Shown here piece after piece: positions 12,798 through 25,983 of a DNA stretch of 64,000 nt; position 1 is the stretch's first letter; each line of letters opens with the position of its first letter. The notes below the pieces were generated by a model that did no database searches, had not been told where the DNA came from, and saw only the letters and a program-made list of their open reading frames with translations. The stretch comes from Patellaria atrata CBS 101060 (lineage: Eukaryota > Ascomycota > Dothideomycetes > Patellariales > Patellariaceae). Position numbers and translations under genes: made by a program. Where the stretch lies: the NCBI GenBank assembly GCA_010093705.1, contig MU006107.1:468044-532043 (forward strand), given 5' to 3'.

Positions 12798-13717
12798 CTA
12801 GCGTTTTGGCGAAGACGGGGCTGATACCCTTTCAGGAGCTAGCGGTACGTATTGTGCTGTCCCTGGTTGTCGCAACTCCGCTTGGACCGAATGTGCTTGA
12901 CCGGTGCGGGTGCTGGTACTGATGTCACCACGATCGTGATGCTGGGCATGCCATTGCTGGCTCTGCTGATCTGGATGTTCCGAGATTGTATGACTGTATT
13001 GTCTGTTCGGATTAGGCTCGTAGCTACCTCTTGTGGAAGTGTCACTGCGAGTTCTAGTGTGTCCCCGTCGTCCCGGCGTTGACGCAGATGAGGCGAGTTG
13101 AGAAAAGGAGGGAGATGTGTACTGGGGGGTTGAAGTTGGTAATGGAGCGGGTTGATGTGCTCCTTGTGCTTTCCTTTTCTTCGGAGAGCTGGCGTGTTCT
13201 GATTCAAATAGATGAGAAGATGCATGAGGGGAAGATCTCTGCACTGGAGCTTTACCTGAGGGTGTTGCAGGCGGATGATCTTTTGCTTTCTCCTTCTCGG
13301 ATGAAGGGGGTACCCAGTGATGAAAATATATGTCTGGTGAAGGCGGATTCGGCTCCTGCGCGGCAGTATGCGTTTGGTGCAAGGGATGAACTGCCGGAGG
13401 TATAGTTGGGGGTTGGTGGATCTGCATTTCGTTGGTTGTCAGACGCGGGAGCGTTGAGTGGGTTGACTTGGTACCGGAAAGTTGTTGGCCTACCAGACTA
13501 GATGCTCGAGTACGGTTTGCAGGGGACAGAGAGTATGCTGAACTTGCAAATGGGCCTGGTTGAGGAAGTGGAGCTGCCATCTGCTGTGTCGGAATTAAGG
13601 ACGTACCGGGGACGGATTGGGGTGATGTCTGTGGACCCCCAAAAGCAGACGACTGGAGTACGTTGGCGATGCGGGATTCTCTCCTCATTTCTGGAGATTG
13701 AGCTTGGTTGAGCGCCT

Positions 13718-13748
<31 letters not shown>

Positions 13749-14174
13749 AGCTGCCTGAAGTTGAGCGGCATATTGTTGGAGCCATTCGAGACTGACATTT
13801 GCAAGGTTTGCGCCCCCGATTCCAGCGAAAATCATCGGCACAAGGTGTGGCGGAACGCCGCCCTGCATCGATTCCCTTAACATTGCTTGCTCAATCCTCC
13901 GTTGCTCTAGCCGATACGACTCCTGCTGCGTCCTCAGATCTTCTTGCTTCATTTTCAGATCTTCTTGCCGCGTCTTTTCTTCCTCTTGCTTCCTCTTCTC
14001 TTCCTCAGCTTTAGCAGCAAGCCAATTACGCATGCCGTCCTCGGCACCTTGCCACTGCGTAGGTGGAGCAGGCAGCTGACTCAAACCCGTTGGTATGGGC
14101 GGTGGTCCTCGACCTCCAGGATCTGGCAAGGTCATCGCCGCCGGCGGCGGGAGACCTCTATGAGGCGTGCTCAT
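12798..14174 (-). CDS. Conserved fungal protein with coiled coil and polyglutamine tract, function unknown
   Basis: Single-exon, 458 residues from the ATG at 14174 (MSTPHRGLPPPAAMTL). An in-frame ATG at 14327 would add 51 residues of poorer quality, so I prefer the downstream start. It has a Pro-rich N-terminus, then a highly charged Glu/Lys/Gln coiled coil (about residues 60-105, EEEKRKQEEEKTRQEDL...), then a hydrophobic block (VPPHLVPMIFAGIGGANL) that looks conserved, then a run of ten Gln and a long Ser/Pro/His-rich disordered tail. Composition suggests a nuclear scaffold or transcription-associated protein, but no DNA-binding domain is visible. It is preceded by 6.5 kb without another gene. 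I do not recognise a named orthologue. Confidence 0.75.
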
Positions 14175-15510
14175 CTTGATAGAGGTACTGGCCGGCAGTG
14201 ATAGGACAGATCCGCCGTTCAACCTCGGGGGGAAAATCTTTGGTGAAGAGGAGAACGGCGGCGAGAATTCATGTGGAGACTTGAAATCAAATTCTAATTT
14301 TGCTGGGTTGGAAAGTGTGAGCAACATGAGTGCTAACTAATTGTTAAAGTCAAATGGAAGATAGACTATAATACATCGGAATAGTATGAGAGGTGGCTAG
14401 GAAGGGGAAGGGAATGGGATTGGGATTGGATAGAACAGGTAGGTCTGGTTGGCAGGCATAAGATGGGGGGAAGAAAGAGGATATGGGGACATACATAAGA
14501 GAAGCTCTATATGGAGCAAGGCACCGGGAAGGAGACTAAATACGGCCAAATACGGCACAGACCGTTACCGTCAGAAGTGGATGATACAAGTAGGTAGTTG
14601 CTGCAATCCGCCTAGATATCTAGGAAGCAGGGACTTGATTCGCCAACAACGTAGGGCTATAGACGAAGGAGGGTTGTTGAAAGTGGTCAACAATAATCCA
14701 GCAACCGCCGAGCAGTATCCGCAATAATGAAAAAGGTCGCCTAGAGAAGAAGTGGTCGCGTGGGGCAAAGATGATCAAGGACGATCAACGGGGTCTGGAA
14801 TGGCGAAGGAAGGAAGGAAATAGAAGTGAAAAGGTAACGATTGTACAAGAGAACGTATGTATTCGGTTCGGGTTGACAGCTTTCAGGGCATGTGGGCAAG
14901 AGTGAGCGAAAGTAACAGGTACCTCATCGTATGCAGGCACGGCCAGCGGTACGAAGAGGACTAGAAGAGGCGTCAAAAAATTCCTTGTTACCTAGACAAG
15001 TTGGAAAAAAGAATGATCGACGTATGAAATGGAAAAGATGATAGAAGGAAGAAAAAGATGGATGAACGTGGGGAGGGGAGTTTTGGGAATTTGGAGGTCT
15101 GTGAGAAAGCCCGGATGGAAGATTTCCAGGGAAGACCCCTCTAAAAGTCTCTTGTCAGCAACTATTTCCCATATTCCCTACTTACTACAACGGAGTAGGT
15201 AACTTACGGAAATACCGAAGGTACTTGCTAACTGCTGGGGAGAAAAAGGTACAAAACCTGTCTAACAACTACCTAGGAAAGGCGGATCAAGGCCAAAAGG
15301 TTCATAATGGGGCCTCATGGTTTTGCTGGGGCTGGACTCAAACTGTGGCGTAGCAGTAGAGACACGGCTGGATCGAGTAGACCAGAATTAACTAGTACCG
15401 ACCTAGAACTATTTTAGTATAGTAACAGCTACCTTATTACTTATTACAGTACAGTAACGTACCTTTAAGCCCAGGTACTGACGGGAGGTGACGGTAAGAT
15501 ACTCCGACTA

Positions 15511-15543
15511 CTGGGTGCTAGCTGGGTGTTAGCTGGGTGTTAG
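15511..15543. repeat. Tandem repeat, 11-bp unit x3
   Basis: Three copies of CTGGGTGYTAG in direct tandem. The first copy differs by one base. Confidence 0.8.
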
Positions 15544-16910
15544 CGGGGCATAGAAGTCGAATGACTTCAGGACCGGAAGAAACATCCTTTCTCGTTCATC
15601 TCTCATACAGTTATCATCACCCCAAGATACAGTACATTTCATCCTTTTGGCTTCTCTCTTCTTATGATCATATCTCCTCGTCATCCCTTGTGTCAGGAAT
15701 CATAGCAATTGTAACTCGTCAGTAACTAGTGACTCAGATCTGACCATCTAGATAACTACAGTACTGCCATTACAGTACTTTCGGAGCTATCTCTTCAACC
15801 TCAGCCCACTTTACTAAGTTACCTCGTCTTCTCTCACTTTCCCCCGTCAAGGGCGTCACGGGCGTTAAGGCCTGTTCAAGGACTTGCGTGATATGGCGGC
15901 ACCAACTTGGTGGGACCAGCCAAGCAAAAGTCCGCAAAAGCCTGAAAGGATGCCCTATCAAATCCCATTATTCCATCGTCTGATTTATACGGATTATTGT
16001 ACGGATTGCACCGAGGGCAATGTTCGACAAGTTGTCCCGTTACGTCAACGCGTCCTTTGTTGAACCGCCGCTTCACCAGAGTGTTCAACGTGTCTAACAA
16101 TTCCCAAGTCGTGAGACTTATCACCGACGTTGTTAGAGGGTGGCATATCCTGAATCGAAGGGGATTGTCCAAGAAGGGTACGGTACTGTAATAACCGTTT
16201 CCGATCATCGTTGCCTGAAGTAGAACTCTTCGCCGATTTGCTACAACTTTTGCTACATCAGTATACAGGTTCCCCCCCCCCTCCCCCACTTCAGAACTGT
16301 CACAGCCACTACCTGACTGGCATACAACCAGCTAATCGAGATACTTGCTTCAAGCCTTCAAACCTTCAAGGTCGTCGCATTTTACTCGCAGTGTACGACC
16401 GTTGGCGCTACTTGCAGCATGGCATCGTGTATCAGCGGGCTCAATAGCATCCTACGATGTTGTACGGTACCGTCGGTACAGTAATAATAGACTTGTATGT
16501 ACAGAGGTACAAGAACAGGTATCGTATCACTCTTGCTTACTGTAAACTGTAGGATTGGTGCCCTGGAGCCTAATGTGAATTATGTGATGATATCACCCCG
16601 TGTTAATCGTCCGTAATTGTATTTATCCTAGCTGAATCTGGGAAGATGTTCACAACTTTTGTTTTGTTGCTTCAGGTCGGGTAGCAATATAAGGTAATAG
16701 ATAATATACCCAGGTACATCCATAAAGTAAGGTACCATGGGAGATACGGTAGCTTTCTGGTAATATAAGTTTCCTTTTGAATTAAGGCTCAGGTTGAGAA
16801 GGCCCCACTTTTTAAACGTTCCCGCCTGTGGCTGTTTCCGTTTCTTTGCGGCGCTCGACCTCTCGTGGAGTCGTGGGATTTTACAGCTTACCTTACCTTA
16901 TCCTTTAAGG

Positions 16911-16943
16911 AAAAAAAAAAAATAAAAAATAAAAAATAAAAAA
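16911..16943. repeat. A-rich low-complexity tract (A5-6 T periodic)
   Basis: A run of A followed by repeated AAAAAAT units. It is flanked by loosely inverted CCTTACCTT / AAGGTAAGG words, so a hairpin is possible. Confidence 0.7.
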
Positions 16944-18341
16944 CTCAAGGTAAGGGATTTAAGGGTGAGCACGTTGACCGGGGCCCTAGTACAATTAGCC
17001 GCAAATTCGAGACCCAGCCCAGCGAAACAGCCTTCCCGTCACTCCGTGCCCTGGACTGCCCTCCAACCTGGTCTTCAGTTCGCTGTGCATCAGGACTTGC
17101 AGGCAGGCCGACGCTTGAGCCGCCGTTAACGTCCGGCAGGAAGCGAAATCAATCTTCAAAAGTCTAAAGCACAAGCCTCGAAACCGTATTCCGCAAGCCG
17201 CACGGAGTATTCCATCATTTCCCTGATCCTCATCTCGATCGGGCGGTACCGCGGTAGGGGAAATCGTGAATGTGCACTATGGAACCTTGACGTGCTTTCT
17301 TTTAGAGAGATGAAGGAGCATGTTGACTGTTTGAACTAGTTTTGCCCCAATTCCCTAAATGGGGTTCCATGAATGAACCACAGATTACTTTCGGATGACT
17401 TTGCATATACTCGAAAACCTGAAACATGTAATCCATGTCTTGGATAGTCCTTTTCTATTCTATCTGCGTGAGCCACGGATGCTAAGATATGGTCCTGAAC
17501 AGTACTTCGTAAGTGAGGATGCATCCAGGGCGGCAGCTGGAACAACGATGCCAGAACTACCTACGAAGGATCACAAGATCATAAGCTCAGTAATAGTGAC
17601 AGGTAGATCGTAGAATCAGGCAAAGTTGCTGTTTCCGAACCGTCTTGCTTAACGAAAGGCTAACAAATTCGTCTCAAAGCACTTCGCCGTAGCGGGTGAT
17701 AGGTTGACAACTTACCATATCGAGCTGTTCAGCCCAGACAGTGAGACAGTGGTATTCTGCTGATCTGGCGATCAGTTTAGATGACATCGGATGCGGGGTA
17801 GTAAATCAGAATACTGCTACTCTGTACTTCTGAGGCTGATACGGTATCGTACAGAGACATAAGAAAAGACATTCTTCATATTGCTCGTACTATATAGGAC
17901 TACCAAAATATGTCAACCTTTGTCATTTGTAGTCAAGCGCCCTAAAATCAACTAGAAAGCGAAAAAGGAAAGTCTGAAAAGGTCTCTAAGGGGTCTAAAG
18001 TGTCGGAGGGGAGTCCAATAAGGTATCTGCAAGGTAATTCTTGACTAAGTCTGAACTCGTCGCTTTCAATTCCTCTGGATTTGTTCCGACATCAGAAGTA
18101 TAACCGTAGAACGATTGTGAATAATTCGGGTTGCGCAATCACCGAGAGCCTGGCGCAAGACCTCACAATCATGAAGGAGAATTTTCCCGTCTGCAACCAC
18201 AGTGCACACCTGCACGAGGCTGAGTTTTCCCCGACAATTTCACGCCTCATGACAGGACTCTTGCAGTTCCTGTTCGGGTAGAAAGATCAAGGTGAAACTG
18301 TGGCGCTCGAAACCTGGCGGGGGGGATCTCTTGAACGAAAT

Positions 18342-18363
18342 TTGATTTCTTGCAAGAAATCAA
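18342..18363. repeat. Perfect 22-bp palindrome
   Basis: Half-site TTGATTTCTTG followed immediately by its exact reverse complement, with no spacer. It lies in the gene-free region. Confidence 0.8.
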
Positions 18364-19516
18364 CAAGTCTTGTCAGCCACTCAAGCCCTTTTCGATCCAA
18401 ACCTGGAATTACTTTGAAAATATGCTGCTGTGGCGGTGAAGTCTTCTATCCGCTTAAGGCTATTCTGCTATCTTAACAGCCCGAGGGCTATAACCGCGCC
18501 CCATCTTGTCCACCTCGCCGTATGACCATCCGTCGGGTCCAAGGATCCAGTGTTGAAAGACTGCAAGACATGCAGCATGTGATAGTTGTAGATCTTCGTC
18601 GTCTCGTGTTAGAACTACGGAGTATGCTGTCCTGTTACTTCTCGGCCGTGCACCAATAAGGATGATGACATAATTTGCACATCGCTGCCATTTCAATGGA
18701 TATGCATATCGCGTCACTTCAATACAAAGCTTTGACTTGTTTCCAGGTGACGACTAGAACTAGAGGTATTGCCGAGGGTGTGCTGACGACGATGGGTATG
18801 TAAGATCGGGAAATTTAAGGCAGATTCCCGGACGGGCGAGTCTTAAAACCTGCTGGATGTACAGTGACTGTATGTTGTTAACCTGTTATGACTTAAAGGT
18901 ATGAGCCTGTTTGACTGTGGAGCGGCTGAACAAGTCTCGCCTATGCATGGAGACGTGATTTGGATCGTGCATAAGATTGCGACGTCCGGTCTTCTGTACA
19001 AACTGTACGTAGGACATTCAAAGACGAATAATAAACGCTGATGCACGGAGGGATAATTGTTGAAGTTGACTTCTAGCTCTTACCTGATGGAGAGGTACTG
19101 TACAATAAAATACAGGGTTCTTTTAGAACGGTGCGACGATCACGGATACAATCGCCTTATCTATCGAGGCGCCGATCACTGCTACCGAGGACTGGGATCC
19201 AACGGATAAGCTCTCCAGAGAATGTCAAGTTTAGGAGAGGTAGCGATCGCGTTTAAGTCGGCGAAGTAGGTGATGTACAACCCAGGTGCATCTAAATAGT
19301 ACAACTACTTAACGGAAGTCGTATGGAGGATGAACGATGATCTGCGGTAGAGCTCCAAGAGTTCGCTAGAGATGGAAAAATTCAGGCCCGCGGTTGTATA
19401 GTACCTCATAGTATCCGGAGTGATACAGGTCTCTACAGCATCCGATTTGAGGCCTGGGTTATGTTTTATGTGACTTCGGAAGAAAGCTTGTAGCCCTACT
19501 AGGTGATTTAATCAGC

Positions 19517-19543
19517 ATTATTATTATTATTATTATTATTATT
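19517..19543. repeat. ATT trinucleotide microsatellite, 9 units
   Basis: Uninterrupted ATT repeats in non-coding DNA. Confidence 0.9.
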
Positions 19544-20712
19544 ACCTTGAGGGAGAAACCAAATTTACGGTCAGCAAGCAGCCTAGAATTTCACCTCGGC
19601 CCCTCCCGAAACCCTGGGAATAGGTAATGGGAACGAAGGGCGTGTTGGCGCAGTTCGCAAAGACGGTGGTGACATAGTTCTGGGTTCGGGGAAGCGTGGA
19701 AGTATGAGAAACTGGGTCGAAGCGTGCGCCGATCCTCGTGTTGAGGATGATCCCGTCTTTACTCGTTCGCAATGCGGGCCAAACTCACCACGTAAATTTG
19801 TCTTCTCCACCGTCTCTGATGAATTCCATGATTGCCCACAGTAGCTCTAGTAACGAAGTATTATTGTGTTCTTAACGTTCCGAAAGAAGCGTTTTGTAAG
19901 GTGAATGATGACTGGTGACAATCTAAGACGGGCGGGCTGGGGTGGTGCTGATAGTCCATTCTTGTATTATTAAGATTAAGTTATTGTAGCATCTTCCCGG
20001 CCTCGATGCTCTCCTTCATTATTGTAGAGTACAGCACAGTACAGATATCCTGAGATATCATTACAAAACATCATTATAGCCTCCGTTTATCCATGCAGTC
20101 AATAGAGCGGTAAGAAATTCTTCTACAACGTCATAAGAAATGTGGTATCTTGAAAAGCAGTCCGAAAACGCCTGAGTAAGACTACTGCATGGAAACTTAA
20201 GCGAAGGAGCGCAAGTAGGAAATGGTAGAAGCTTGCTCTGGTCAAACCTAACGAGCAATAATAATAAGCCTTTCGAGAGAAGAAACAAGGCAGTGGCAAA
20301 GTGTAGGCAGACAGAAACAGAATCATTAGAGATGCCGTCGTTTGGAAGAATCCGATAGACAGTTTTGACTTTTGACAGAGAAGAAGTCGCCAAGGAAGGG
20401 GATTTTCTGTTTTGGGCTAACGGAAGGAGCGACGGTCGAAGCCACCCGATAATCGCAAGCCACTGATCTCAGCGATCAGCAAAGCCGCATCGGTTTCCAT
20501 TCCACCCTCCAATGCTCTTCTCGAAGTCAGAAAAGAAAACTCTTCGAATGTTCCACGCTTCCAACGCCTCAGTAAGGACAAGTCCTGTCGGGGTACAGTA
20601 CAGAACCTCGCTTGCCCTAGGAATTATTGCGAAACAAAAGCAAAGTTTAGGCGAACAGGTGGACGAGGATGAGGATGGGATACACCTCAGTAAGGTACCT
20701 ACCTTACGGCAT

Positions 20713-23252
20713 TCATGATGCTCTGATCTTTCTTCTTCGCTCTTTCCACTCCGCTTTCGCCACTCTCATTAGAAGGTCTTCGTCTTTGATCGGAATCCAG
20801 GATGTAAGAACCTTCATAGCGTTCTCAAAGTCTGAATCGAGCAAGATCTCCCTTGTAGCATCTATCAGAGCAGCTGAAGTAGCATGAAGCACATCGAGAT
20901 CCGCCTTGAATGAAGAAGAGGGGTTACATGAGTTTGAGCCGTCGCCTAGGAGCATGAAGACGTCCCAAACACGAAGCTGGGCCGGAAAAGGTATCGAGTA
21001 ATTGAAAAGAGTTAGGTACCAGCGGGTTCCATATGCGGTGGAAGAAATGTCTAGCTCCTCCTATTTTATCATTGTGTTAGCAAATCTGACTGAACAAACT
21101 CGACCTGCATCGGTCTGTACTGTAGATAAACCAGACCAGCTGAGGGACAATAACAAAATTTCGTGATCGGTGAGTATCATTAGCACTCACCAGCTGCTTT
21201 GCTACATCACGTCCAGCCAACCAATTCTTCTCAAAATCTTCCAAAGCCTCCATGAGACCCCCGAAGCCCGATGCGTAGAGACGATCTAAACCCCGAAGCT
21301 GCCATAGTCTCACAAGCATGACAAACGCATTCTCTTCATCATAATAGCAAAGGAGTGTAGCAGCGAGCGCTGCCATTCCCTGCACGTAACCGGAGTCAGG
21401 TAGATAAATTGATAGCGCGTGCAATACACGAAAGAGCAGGCGTTGACTACACAAACGTTAGCATGACTGAATGGAAGATCGTGTTATAAGGAGGATAGCC
21501 TTACCCTCCGCGATATCTACGTCTAAACATTATGTGGCTATTAATTGTTCTAGGAACGTCGGTATCAATCTGTCCGTCGTCAGGAGAGTCCTCATATTGA
21601 AGTTTGTAGAATGCCGCGATTAATTCCTCATCGGTCGGGCTATCTTTTGACTTCTTTGCGCTTGCCGAAAGGAATGCGTGCCAGGCCGATGCCCGCCAAC
21701 GGTCCGGTATGCCTTTCCATGTTCGAGAAATCAGCTTTGGATCCGTAGTATCAAAGTCAAAGATCATTCCACCACCCTTTGCTGCGCTTGCTGTTGCACG
21801 ACCCATTTTCTGCCATTTATCTTCCCTTTCCCATTCTTTCCTTTTCATCTCCAACGCAGCCTTACCGCCCTCTTCCTGCTCTGCAATATCTGCTAGACCA
21901 GGGGGTAAAGTAAGCATGTCACTAGCTTCATCCATTAATCTACGACTACGGTTGTGTGGCAGTTTATTTGACGCGTGACGGATACGACTCATGTTGGAAG
22001 ACGCATTACTTCGAAACGAGTAAAGTGACCCTGCTGGCCTGGATAAGCGTCGTGAAGTAGTGTCTGGCCTTGCATGACCTCCAGGAGTCCTTGCGGAACG
22101 AGATGATCTTGTCATCGAAGCGGCACGCCTTATGGTGCGTCTTCTCCTTGGGCTATCGGAGACAAGTTGGAGGGCGGTGGAGACTCTTTGAAGTGGAGGT
22201 GTGTCGGAGAAATTCGATGAACCTCTTGATGTAACCTTCCTGGGTACGATAAAGCCGTAGCGATCAACTTCCTTTCCATTAACATCTTCCCAATCTTCAA
22301 TACCACCAGCTGTTTCAGTTGGCTCTTTCAGAATCAAACTCTCCCTCTTACTAGTAGTGACACTCGGAGTGTGGTGGAAGTTCTCACTGCTAGGATTCAT
22401 TTCAGCAGTTAAGGACGTGTTGTGAATTGGAGGATTGCGAGTCGTGTCTTCTTCAATGACCGTTCGACTGAGAGATGACGTCCTGAATGAACTCTCTTCA
22501 TCGTCCAAGTCCCCTGCTTTTTCATCTCCGTGTTCGTACATCAGACGGACTTTCCTTGACGTAAGTACTTCATACGCAGACAGCACGCGCGAGTTATTGA
22601 CTCCTGTAGACCTTGATGGAGGTAGAACTACGAGACCATCCTTTGGACTTGGTTTGGACATGTGTTTATAACGGGTTACCTTCTCACCTCCTAGAAACAT
22701 GCTACCCCTCTTCGAGAATTCTATCTTCTCCGGTGAGCTAATCTCATCAAAGCTACCAGTAGGTATTGTTGTCGTGATACCCTTGAACTCTCCAGTGTGC
22801 TCATCGAATAAAGACCGCCCTACTTCCGTTTCTGAGACAGACCGTAATTGCGCCGCTGCAGTATCAAATGTTGATGAACCTGGTTGAGATGCGTCTTGGA
22901 CTATAATAGTGGGCAGACTTGGAGGTTTTCTTAAACCTAGGGATGATTCAATAGTTCCGGCCGTAGATGCGGCAAACGCTGAATCTCTCTTCGCTTCTTC
23001 TCCAGATAGATGAGATGTTGTACCAAATGACGGTGTCTTCGGTTCTGCAGATGTTCTTGGTCTTCGAACAGAACTAAACCACGCTCGTAGGCCCGACGAG
23101 GGTTGTCGCGAAGGGGATGTTAATGTGGACGACAAAGGTTGGCCTTGACTCGCCGCGCGCAAGTTGGGTCTGTCATCGGTGGCCATGGAACTGTGCTCTT
23201 CATCTTTCATTGTCCTCCGACTGGACATAAACCTGACTAGGGATGAACGCAA
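20713..23252 (-). CDS. TBC-domain Rab GTPase-activating protein
   Basis: Predicted Rab-GAP acting in vesicle traffic. Exons on the minus strand are 23252-21505, 21446-21191 and 21060-20713; introns of 58 and 130 bp have GTAAGG/TAG and GTGAGT/TAG borders. The product is 783 residues. The first ~430 residues are Ser/Thr/Arg-rich and disordered. A TBC domain spans roughly 510-740: SRTWKGIPDRWRASAW, DTDVPRTINSH (arginine finger region), YVQGM (glutamine finger), then TAYGTRWYLTLFNYSIPF and LRVWDVFMLLG. Both catalytic fingers are present, so it should be active. The C-terminus is a basic helix. It resembles the long fungal Gyp-type proteins with an extended N-terminus; the Rab target cannot be inferred. 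Confidence 0.88.
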
Positions 23253-24557
23253 AACCAGGGTCTAAAGTTGGGTAGGAAGATGGTTAGGGATTGCGGTGGA
23301 TAAGGAGGATATTTACGTCGCGTGCAAACCAACGCGGGCGTACTGAAACCATGGGGACTTGTGACAGAGGCTAGAATGCTTTTTGGTACGATTAGCTACC
23401 CAAAAGTTTCCAGCGGTAAGGTTGATATTTGAACAAGTCAATGAACTAAGGTACTGTAGTAAATTTGTTAGAGGGGAAATGGTGTTGGTTGGTACGCGGT
23501 TTCGTTCGTTTCAGGGTGCGGCTCCCTTTCGCGAGGATCACAACTGGAACGGCTATCGCACTCGTCTACTGCACATTATCACCAGGGGTTACAATTATTT
23601 TAAAACTAGAGCTCAAAATCATACTACAGTACTCCGTACATAACCCTAAAGTATCCGAAGTATAAAACCTTTATGGCTACTACAGTATCTATGCTCCATG
23701 ATTCCACTTATTTGTCTATGCAATATAGATTAAGAGAGTACAAGTAAAGGGGACTCTAAAAAAGGGGCATATTAGAAATATTCCATTTGAACCGGAGAGA
23801 GATTAAGCGGCGAATATCTAATTAACGTTCATGTCCGGAGTACTCGTTCTGTTTTATGGTTAGGCAGTCCATCAGCAGCGGGCTCTTCACATGAGGTGCT
23901 TGAAGACATGTACTTCAATAATCGTAAGGCATCCGATATCTTCGGTCATTCATGATTTCAAAGTGCAAATCGTTGCTACTCCCAGTTGGTTCATTGAAGT
24001 TGGACTACGACGAGACAACAGTTATGTCCAGAGGATTTACGGCTCTGGCTACGGATCTGAAGTTAGCTATCCATGTTCCCGTAGCGAATCGTGTCTATAG
24101 ATAGGTTTAAATTTTGCTTAAGAGGAAGATCTAAAGGAAGAAATGTGAATAGATGCCTGTATTCAGACTCCGTCATTCATATGACGTCGACATCTCCGAT
24201 TGAGCGATAATATTATAGACGAACTGTTTGCTTGATGGAACAGCTAGAAAATGATGGATTTATACGACGAGATTGAAGAACTCTTTAGATTATAGTCCTC
24301 AGAATGATTGTAGGAGCTGATAATACTTGGAGGGAAAAAAAAAGGGGGATTGAGACACTTTAGTGTGCGGGTATTAAAGACGTTGCTACACTCGAAGGGA
24401 ACTGCAAGAGGAGAGGTGGTAGGAGGTATAAGAATGGTGCCTTCGCAAACACGCTGCAGTAGGATTTTCGAAGAACTTCTCAGTTGGAAGGCATCCCGTA
24501 GGAAATTCACAATGTTTATTCAACATATAACACGGGTTTACCATTCCAAATACGGGA
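23253..24557. other. Intergenic, no gene seen
   Basis: 1.3 kb between the TBC gene start and the AlkB-like gene stop, both on the minus strand. It is AT-rich towards 23.6-24.3 kb. Short ORFs only. Confidence 0.5.
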
Positions 24558-25983
24558 TCATTCCTCAATACGTTTACTCCAGGGAGGTTCGCCGTCATCG
24601 TCAAATTCAGCCCATTTGAAGAAACCACACCTAATTAGAGTAAGTGAATAGTTCATTACCAAAGGCATAACTTACCCTTCTTTTCCAGGGGCGTAATTCA
24701 CATGACACATCCACATATACCTTCCTCGGCTCTCTCTCTTTTTCTGTACGCACCTAAGGACTGTAGGTACCCCACATTTGCATTTGGGTGTAAATCGAGG
24801 ATGCAAGCTCTCCTTGTAGCATCGGTATGTAACGTTGAGTCGCTTGTTCTCGGAGATTGGATGAGGATCTATCGCTTGGGCGGGGGCAATACTATGTTTC
24901 CAGTCTTCCTGCATTTCTGCGTGCATTACAAGTAATGAGTTATGTGGTAAGTGGATTGATATTTGACCCTCTACGTCCGCACGATCGCTCGCAACGTTTT
25001 TTTCTTTGAGGTCTTGTTCTCCTCTTCCGACTACTTTACGGATGCGAAATTCTCGAGAAACTCCTAGGCTTAGACTACCTATCACGGCGCGAGGACCAAG
25101 GTACGTTAGTTGATCAGAATGGTATCCAACGCTATCCAGGGTTTTGATTAGTCTTAGTTGAGATTCAACCTTTAATAAGAATGACGTTACCTCTCAGTTC
25201 CGCCATCATAACAGTTTACAAATGCAGCATTGGGGATCCACTCTTTTGGTGACTGGTATTTCAGCTTTTTTCTGCCTGGGTAATATTCCTGTATACGACG
25301 CTGAACTTCGGCGTTCACTGTAGTCTGCACCCTCCTAGAGACTCTTCTCAGTTCAGGGGTCGTCCTACGGACGTCCTGATGAAGGGTTAGCCTAGCAGAT
25401 ATAATGAATATCGAGATCATACCTTCAAATAACTTCCGTTATAAACATAATCGGTCTTTTGTGCTTCAGCCTCATCTAGCGTATTGACATAAAAGCAAGT
25501 CGTATGTGGGCTCTGCACAATGTTATTAAATAACTTGAAAGTCTCCCGCGTGTAAGTCGAGGATTCTGCTAACAGCTCCCGTAACAATGCGTCAGCTTCA
25601 TCTGATGGTAGGAAATTATGAATGATAGAACACGGCGTATGAGCCTTGATGTCATCTGGTGCGTACAAATGCAGTGTTTTTCCCTTTCTAGTCAGTGCTT
25701 TCTTAACTCTAGGTTCAGTAGATGGCTCGAAAGCTCTCTTAATTTGATAGCACGACAAGGAAGCTTGATAACCATTGCCGACAGCTCTTCGTTTCTTAGA
25801 AGAGACGGCAGCGGTTGGACAGGACAAATTCTTAGTGGCATCTTCAACGGAGCCTTGGGCAATTAAGAGGGCTTCGAGAAGAACCTCCTGACGGATACCA
25901 GGGTTAAGGGATTCCAGCAATGCCAACTTGAAATCTGTACATTCATCATCCTCAGTTGTAGTTCCAACATTTTTTCCCAACAT
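24558..25983 (-). CDS. AlkB-family 2OG-Fe(II) dioxygenase with N-terminal CUE and C-terminal GRF zinc finger
   Basis: Likely nucleic-acid demethylase removing alkyl lesions from DNA or RNA by oxidation. Exons on the minus strand are 25983-25423, 25375-25191, 25131-24676 and 24630-24558, giving 424 residues. Domains: a CUE-like ubiquitin-binding helix bundle at about 17-53 (DFKLALLESLNPGIRQEVLLEA); an AlkB core at about 95-355 with iron ligands H253 and D255 (YHSDQLTYLGPRAVIGSLSL) and H328, and the 2-oxoglutarate-binding RLNVTYR (R346, R352); and a GRF-type zinc finger at about 364-415 (CKCG, then C, then GCGFFKWAEFD). The last residues of the finger are formed only after removing the final intron. 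All catalytic residues are present. It is divergent from PEX7. Confidence 0.9.

Larger units (their letters stand above)
14175..20712. other. 6.5-kb gene-free region upstream of the polyQ gene
   Basis: Between the start of the polyQ gene and the stop of the TBC gene (both minus strand) no convincing coding region is seen. The longest ORF is 137 codons (15876-16289, minus) and resembles nothing I know. The stretch contains an 11-bp tandem repeat (15511-15543), an A/T-rich tract (16911-16943), a 22-bp palindrome (18342-18363) and an ATT microsatellite (19517-19543). It could be a long regulatory region, a non-coding transcript, or decayed sequence. Confidence 0.5.

Noticed and set aside
15876-16289. 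137-codon minus-strand ORF
   Set aside because: No recognisable domain or intron context, in the gene-free region; probably chance.
24244-24510. Short ORFs on both strands downstream of the AlkB-like gene
   Set aside because: Overlapping opposing frames without domain features; 3' UTR or intergenic.
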